A model generated the notes under the pieces. It saw only the letters and a list, made by a program, of their open reading frames with translations, was not told the origin of the DNA and made no database searches. The translations under genes and the position numbers were made by a program. A stretch of DNA of 64,000 bases from Martinezella tropici (GTDB lineage: Bacteria > Pseudomonadota > Alphaproteobacteria > Rhizobiales > Rhizobiaceae), in assembly GCA_000799755.1 (NCBI GenBank), contig JUHI01000005.1, forward strand, positions 186,001-250,000. The letters are read 5' to 3'. Positions 63,425-64,000 of the stretch are shown here, piece after piece. The number at the start of each line of letters is the position of its first letter. The first letter of the stretch is position 1.

Positions 63425-64000
63425 CTATGCCTCCATCGTCTTCTTGATCGCGCGGGCGACACGCTCGACGCTCGGAAAATAATCCCACTCCTGCGCAAGG
63501 GGATATGGGGCATCCCAGCCCGTTACCCGCAGGATCGGCGCCTTCAGGTGCCAGAAGCACGCCTCCTGAACCTCGGCGATCAACTCGGCTCCGAAACCGC
63601 TCGTGCGGGTCGCTTCGTGGAGGACCAGGCAACGCCCCGTCTTCTTGACGGAGGCCTCGATGGTCTCGTGGTCGAGCGGGAGGAGCGTTCTCAGGTCGAC
63701 GATCTCTGCGTCGACACCGCTTGCCTTGGCTGCGGCCTCGGCAACATAGACCATCGTGCCATAGGCAAGGATCGTCAGCTGCGTTCCCGGGCGGCGGATG
63801 GATGCCTTTCCGAGCTCTATCCGGAAATAACCCGGCGAAACCTCGCCGTCGGGATGGGAAGACCAACTGAGCGACGAGCCCGAATGATTGCCGTAGAACG
63901 GCCCGTTATAGAGCCGCTTCGGCTCCAGAAAGATGACCGGGTCGGGATCTTCAATTGCGGCGATGAGCAGGCCTTTGGCGTCCCGCGGCGTCGATGGCAC
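63425..64000 (-). CDS. bkdA2: Branched-chain 2-oxoacid dehydrogenase E1 beta subunit (N-terminus outside window)
   Basis: The last ~190 residues of E1 beta, a thiamine-diphosphate enzyme subunit. PVIFLEPKRLYNGPFYGNHS is a hallmark of branched-chain E1 beta. LTILAYGTMVYVAEAAAK and the transketolase C-terminal block (VDLRTLLPLDHETIEASVKKTGRCLVLHEA...FGAELIAEVQE) follow. The frame is open to the window edge, so its start lies beyond 64000; an internal ATG at 64000 is not the start. The E1 alpha gene is expected further upstream. Confidence 0.9.
   Translation of the reverse strand: MPSTPRDAKGLLIAAIEDPDPVIFLEPKRLYNGPFYGNHSGSSLSWSSHPDGEVSPGYFRIELGKASIRRPGTQLTILAYGTMVYVAEAAAKASGVDAEIVDLRTLLPLDHETIEASVKKTGRCLVLHEATRTSGFGAELIAEVQEACFWHLKAPILRVTGWDAPYPLAQEWDYFPSVERVARAIKKTMEA

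Overview
The window looks like DNA of a soil or plant-associated alphaproteobacterium of the Rhizobiaceae (Rhizobium/Agrobacterium type). The reasons are even, high-GC codon use, many sugar and peptide ABC importers each with its own LacI, GntR, MarR or RpiR regulator, and TTG/GTG starts behind strong GGAGG sites. No rRNA, tRNA, CRISPR, phage or intact insertion sequence was seen. The content (catabolic cassettes, efflux pumps, a bkd operon) suits the accessory part of a chromosome, a chromid or a large plasmid. This assignment is inference from gene style, not from a marker gene. Layout: 1-2590 is a CUT2 sugar ABC ATPase (cut by the window start) divergent from a LacI-type regulator. 2845-7257 is an MdtABC/AcrB-like RND pump with its adaptor. 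7655-14414 is a dipeptide/oligopeptide-type ABC importer split over both strands around a MarR regulator and a creatininase-family amidohydrolase. 14701-16742 is a LysR/old-yellow-enzyme pair. 17033-24468 is a seven-gene inositol-like operon: CUT2 importer, TIM-barrel isomerase, Gfo/Idh dehydrogenase, an RpiR protein reduced to its DNA-binding domain, and an IolE-like dehydratase, with a divergent LacI regulator. 24608-33993 is a sugar-acid cluster with a second CUT2 importer, two GntR regulators, two enolase-superfamily dehydratases, an SMP-30 lactonase and two SDR dehydrogenases. 34384-38144 is an EmrAB-like MFS/HlyD pump with a LysR regulator. 38524-42274 holds single genes: a small M50 protease, a MYG1-family protein, a diguanylate cyclase and a class I fructose-bisphosphate aldolase. 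42275-43008 is a gene-poor stretch. 43009-52348 is a seven-gene operon that pairs two flavin-dependent (luciferase-like) monooxygenases with a peptide-type ABC importer carrying two tandem paralogous binding proteins. 52434-60583 is a LacI-controlled CUT1 sugar importer with a TIM-barrel isomerase and a GMC flavin oxidoreductase. 60705-64000 is the end of a branched-chain 2-oxoacid dehydrogenase operon (E1 beta, E2, E3). How the genes work together: most cassettes follow one plan, in which a periplasmic binding protein and importer deliver a compound, two to four oxidoreductases/isomerases convert it, and a divergent or in-operon repressor senses it. Candidate operators are visible for several of these repressors, the clearest being two perfect palindromes around the 53.6 kb promoter. 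The two cassettes most likely to hide undescribed chemistry are 43.0-52.3 kb (uptake plus flavin-dependent oxidation of an unknown, perhaps organosulfur or chelate-like, substrate) and 53.7-60.6 kb (possible 3-keto-glycoside route).
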